Assembly: GCF_001182045.1 (NCBI RefSeq)
Contig: NZ_CVTY01000005.1
Span: 434,001-498,000 of the forward strand
Direction: 5' to 3'
DNA: 64,000 nucleotides
Source: Dakarella massiliensis
GTDB taxonomy: Bacteria; Pseudomonadota; Gammaproteobacteria; Burkholderiales; Burkholderiaceae_F
In this document: positions 63,693 to 64,000 of the stretch, piece by piece
How the letters are laid out: each line of letters starts with the position of its first letter
How positions within the stretch are numbered: position 1 is the first letter of the stretch
Notes under the pieces: generated by a model
Told to the model about the DNA's origin: nothing
The model's input: the letters and a program-made list of their open reading frames with translations, nothing else
Databases searched by the model: none
Translations under genes and position numbers: made by a program

Positions 63693-63710
63693 CGCTTTTT
63701 CAGAAGTCAT

Positions 63711-63738
63711 AAAAAAACCGCCCGAAGGCGGTTTTTTT
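63711..63738. terminator. bidirectional terminator between pbpG and the Fe-S gene
   Basis: AAAAAAACCGCC (63711-63722) and GGCGGTTTTTTT (63727-63738) pair around CGAA, a stable tetraloop; it serves both convergent genes. Confidence 0.95.
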
Positions 63739-63758
63739 ATGGGCGGAAGAGGAAGCAA

Positions 63759-64000
63759 TCAGGCGAGGTGCTCCGCCACGATTTCGGCAATGTCCTTCAC
63801 CTGAATCGTCTCATCCTTCTCTTTGGCCTTGGCAGACTCCATCATCGAGAGGCAGAAGGGGCAGGCAGTCGCGAGCTGCTTCGCGCCGGTGTCCTTCAGC
63901 TCATTGAAGCGGATCACATTGACGCGCTGAGTCTTGCTGCCATCCGACCAGAACTGACCGCCGCCGGCGCCGCAGCAATTGGTGTTCTCCTTGCAGAACA
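63759..64000 (-). CDS. (Fe-S)-binding protein with CCG domain, 3' end only
   Basis: Only the last 80 codons lie in the window. They contain NCCGAGGGQFW, RVNVIRFNEL and ATACPFCLSMM, the second cysteine-rich CCG domain of the heterodisulfide-reductase-like (Fe-S)-binding proteins (GlpC/HdrD/LldE superfamily). Such proteins pass electrons between flavoprotein dehydrogenases or EtfQO and the quinone pool. The 5' end, where ferredoxin and membrane domains would lie, is beyond the edge, so the exact member cannot be named. Confidence 0.85.
   Translation of the reverse strand, partial: FCKENTNCCGAGGGQFWSDGSKTQRVNVIRFNELKDTGAKQLATACPFCLSMMESAKAKEKDETIQVKDIAEIVAEHLA

Overview
This is an ordinary, densely packed chromosomal segment from a moderately GC-rich Gram-negative bacterium. 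The gene orders gyrA-serC-pheA-hisC-tyrA-aroA-cmk-rpsA, trxA-rho-rpmE2, greA-yhbY-rlmE-ftsH-folP-glmM, yicC/gmk-rpoZ-spoT-greB and rph-rdgB-hemW point to Betaproteobacteria, order Burkholderiales. The compact gaps and the loss of ihfB/lapA after rpsA suggest a host-associated lineage such as Sutterellaceae, but that family placement is an inference. No phage, insertion sequence, integrase, CRISPR array or rRNA operon was seen. Layout: (1) 1-10.9 kb holds the 3' part of gyrA (with an unusual insertion in its C-terminal domain), then serine/aromatic amino-acid genes (serC, pheA, hisC, tyrA, aroA), cmk and rpsA. (2) 11-18.9 kb holds lapB and htpX (envelope control and quality control), then on the minus strand a MATE exporter with an ArnT-like membrane glycosyltransferase, a zinc-free L31, rho and trxA. 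(3) 19-22.2 kb holds the SRP RNA and the replication/recombination group dnaX-ybaB-recR. (4) 22.2-25.4 kb holds an NMT1/SsuA-type ABC importer of unknown substrate, preceded by a roughly 290-nt leader with nested helices and mutually exclusive terminator and antiterminator pairings. This is the best candidate in the window for an undescribed regulatory RNA. (5) 25.4-38.6 kb holds gmhA, greA, yhbY, rlmE, ftsH, folP, glmM, phoB-phoR, gmk, rpoZ, spoT and, convergent, greB. (6) 38.6-40.6 kb holds a Pro-Arg-His tRNA operon, a small secreted DUF4431-like protein and yicC, all on the minus strand. (7) 40.7-47.6 kb holds rph-rdgB-hemW, then the nitrogen module glnA-glnL-glnG with an exact sigma-54 promoter and an upstream NtrC dyad. 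(8) 47.6-56.5 kb holds a WaaE-like glycosyltransferase, a second-type RlmN/Cfr-family radical SAM enzyme, xthA-prlC, folD and a FixJ/FixL-like two-component pair. (9) 56.6-64 kb holds rpiA, yggX, hrpA with a long disordered N-terminal extension, a PbpG-type endopeptidase and the 3' end of an Fe-S protein of the CCG family. Together these are housekeeping functions: DNA topology, aromatic amino-acid synthesis, translation, RNA processing, stringent response, nitrogen and phosphate sensing, and LPS/peptidoglycan synthesis. Most convergent or operon-end gaps contain a clear Rho-independent terminator.
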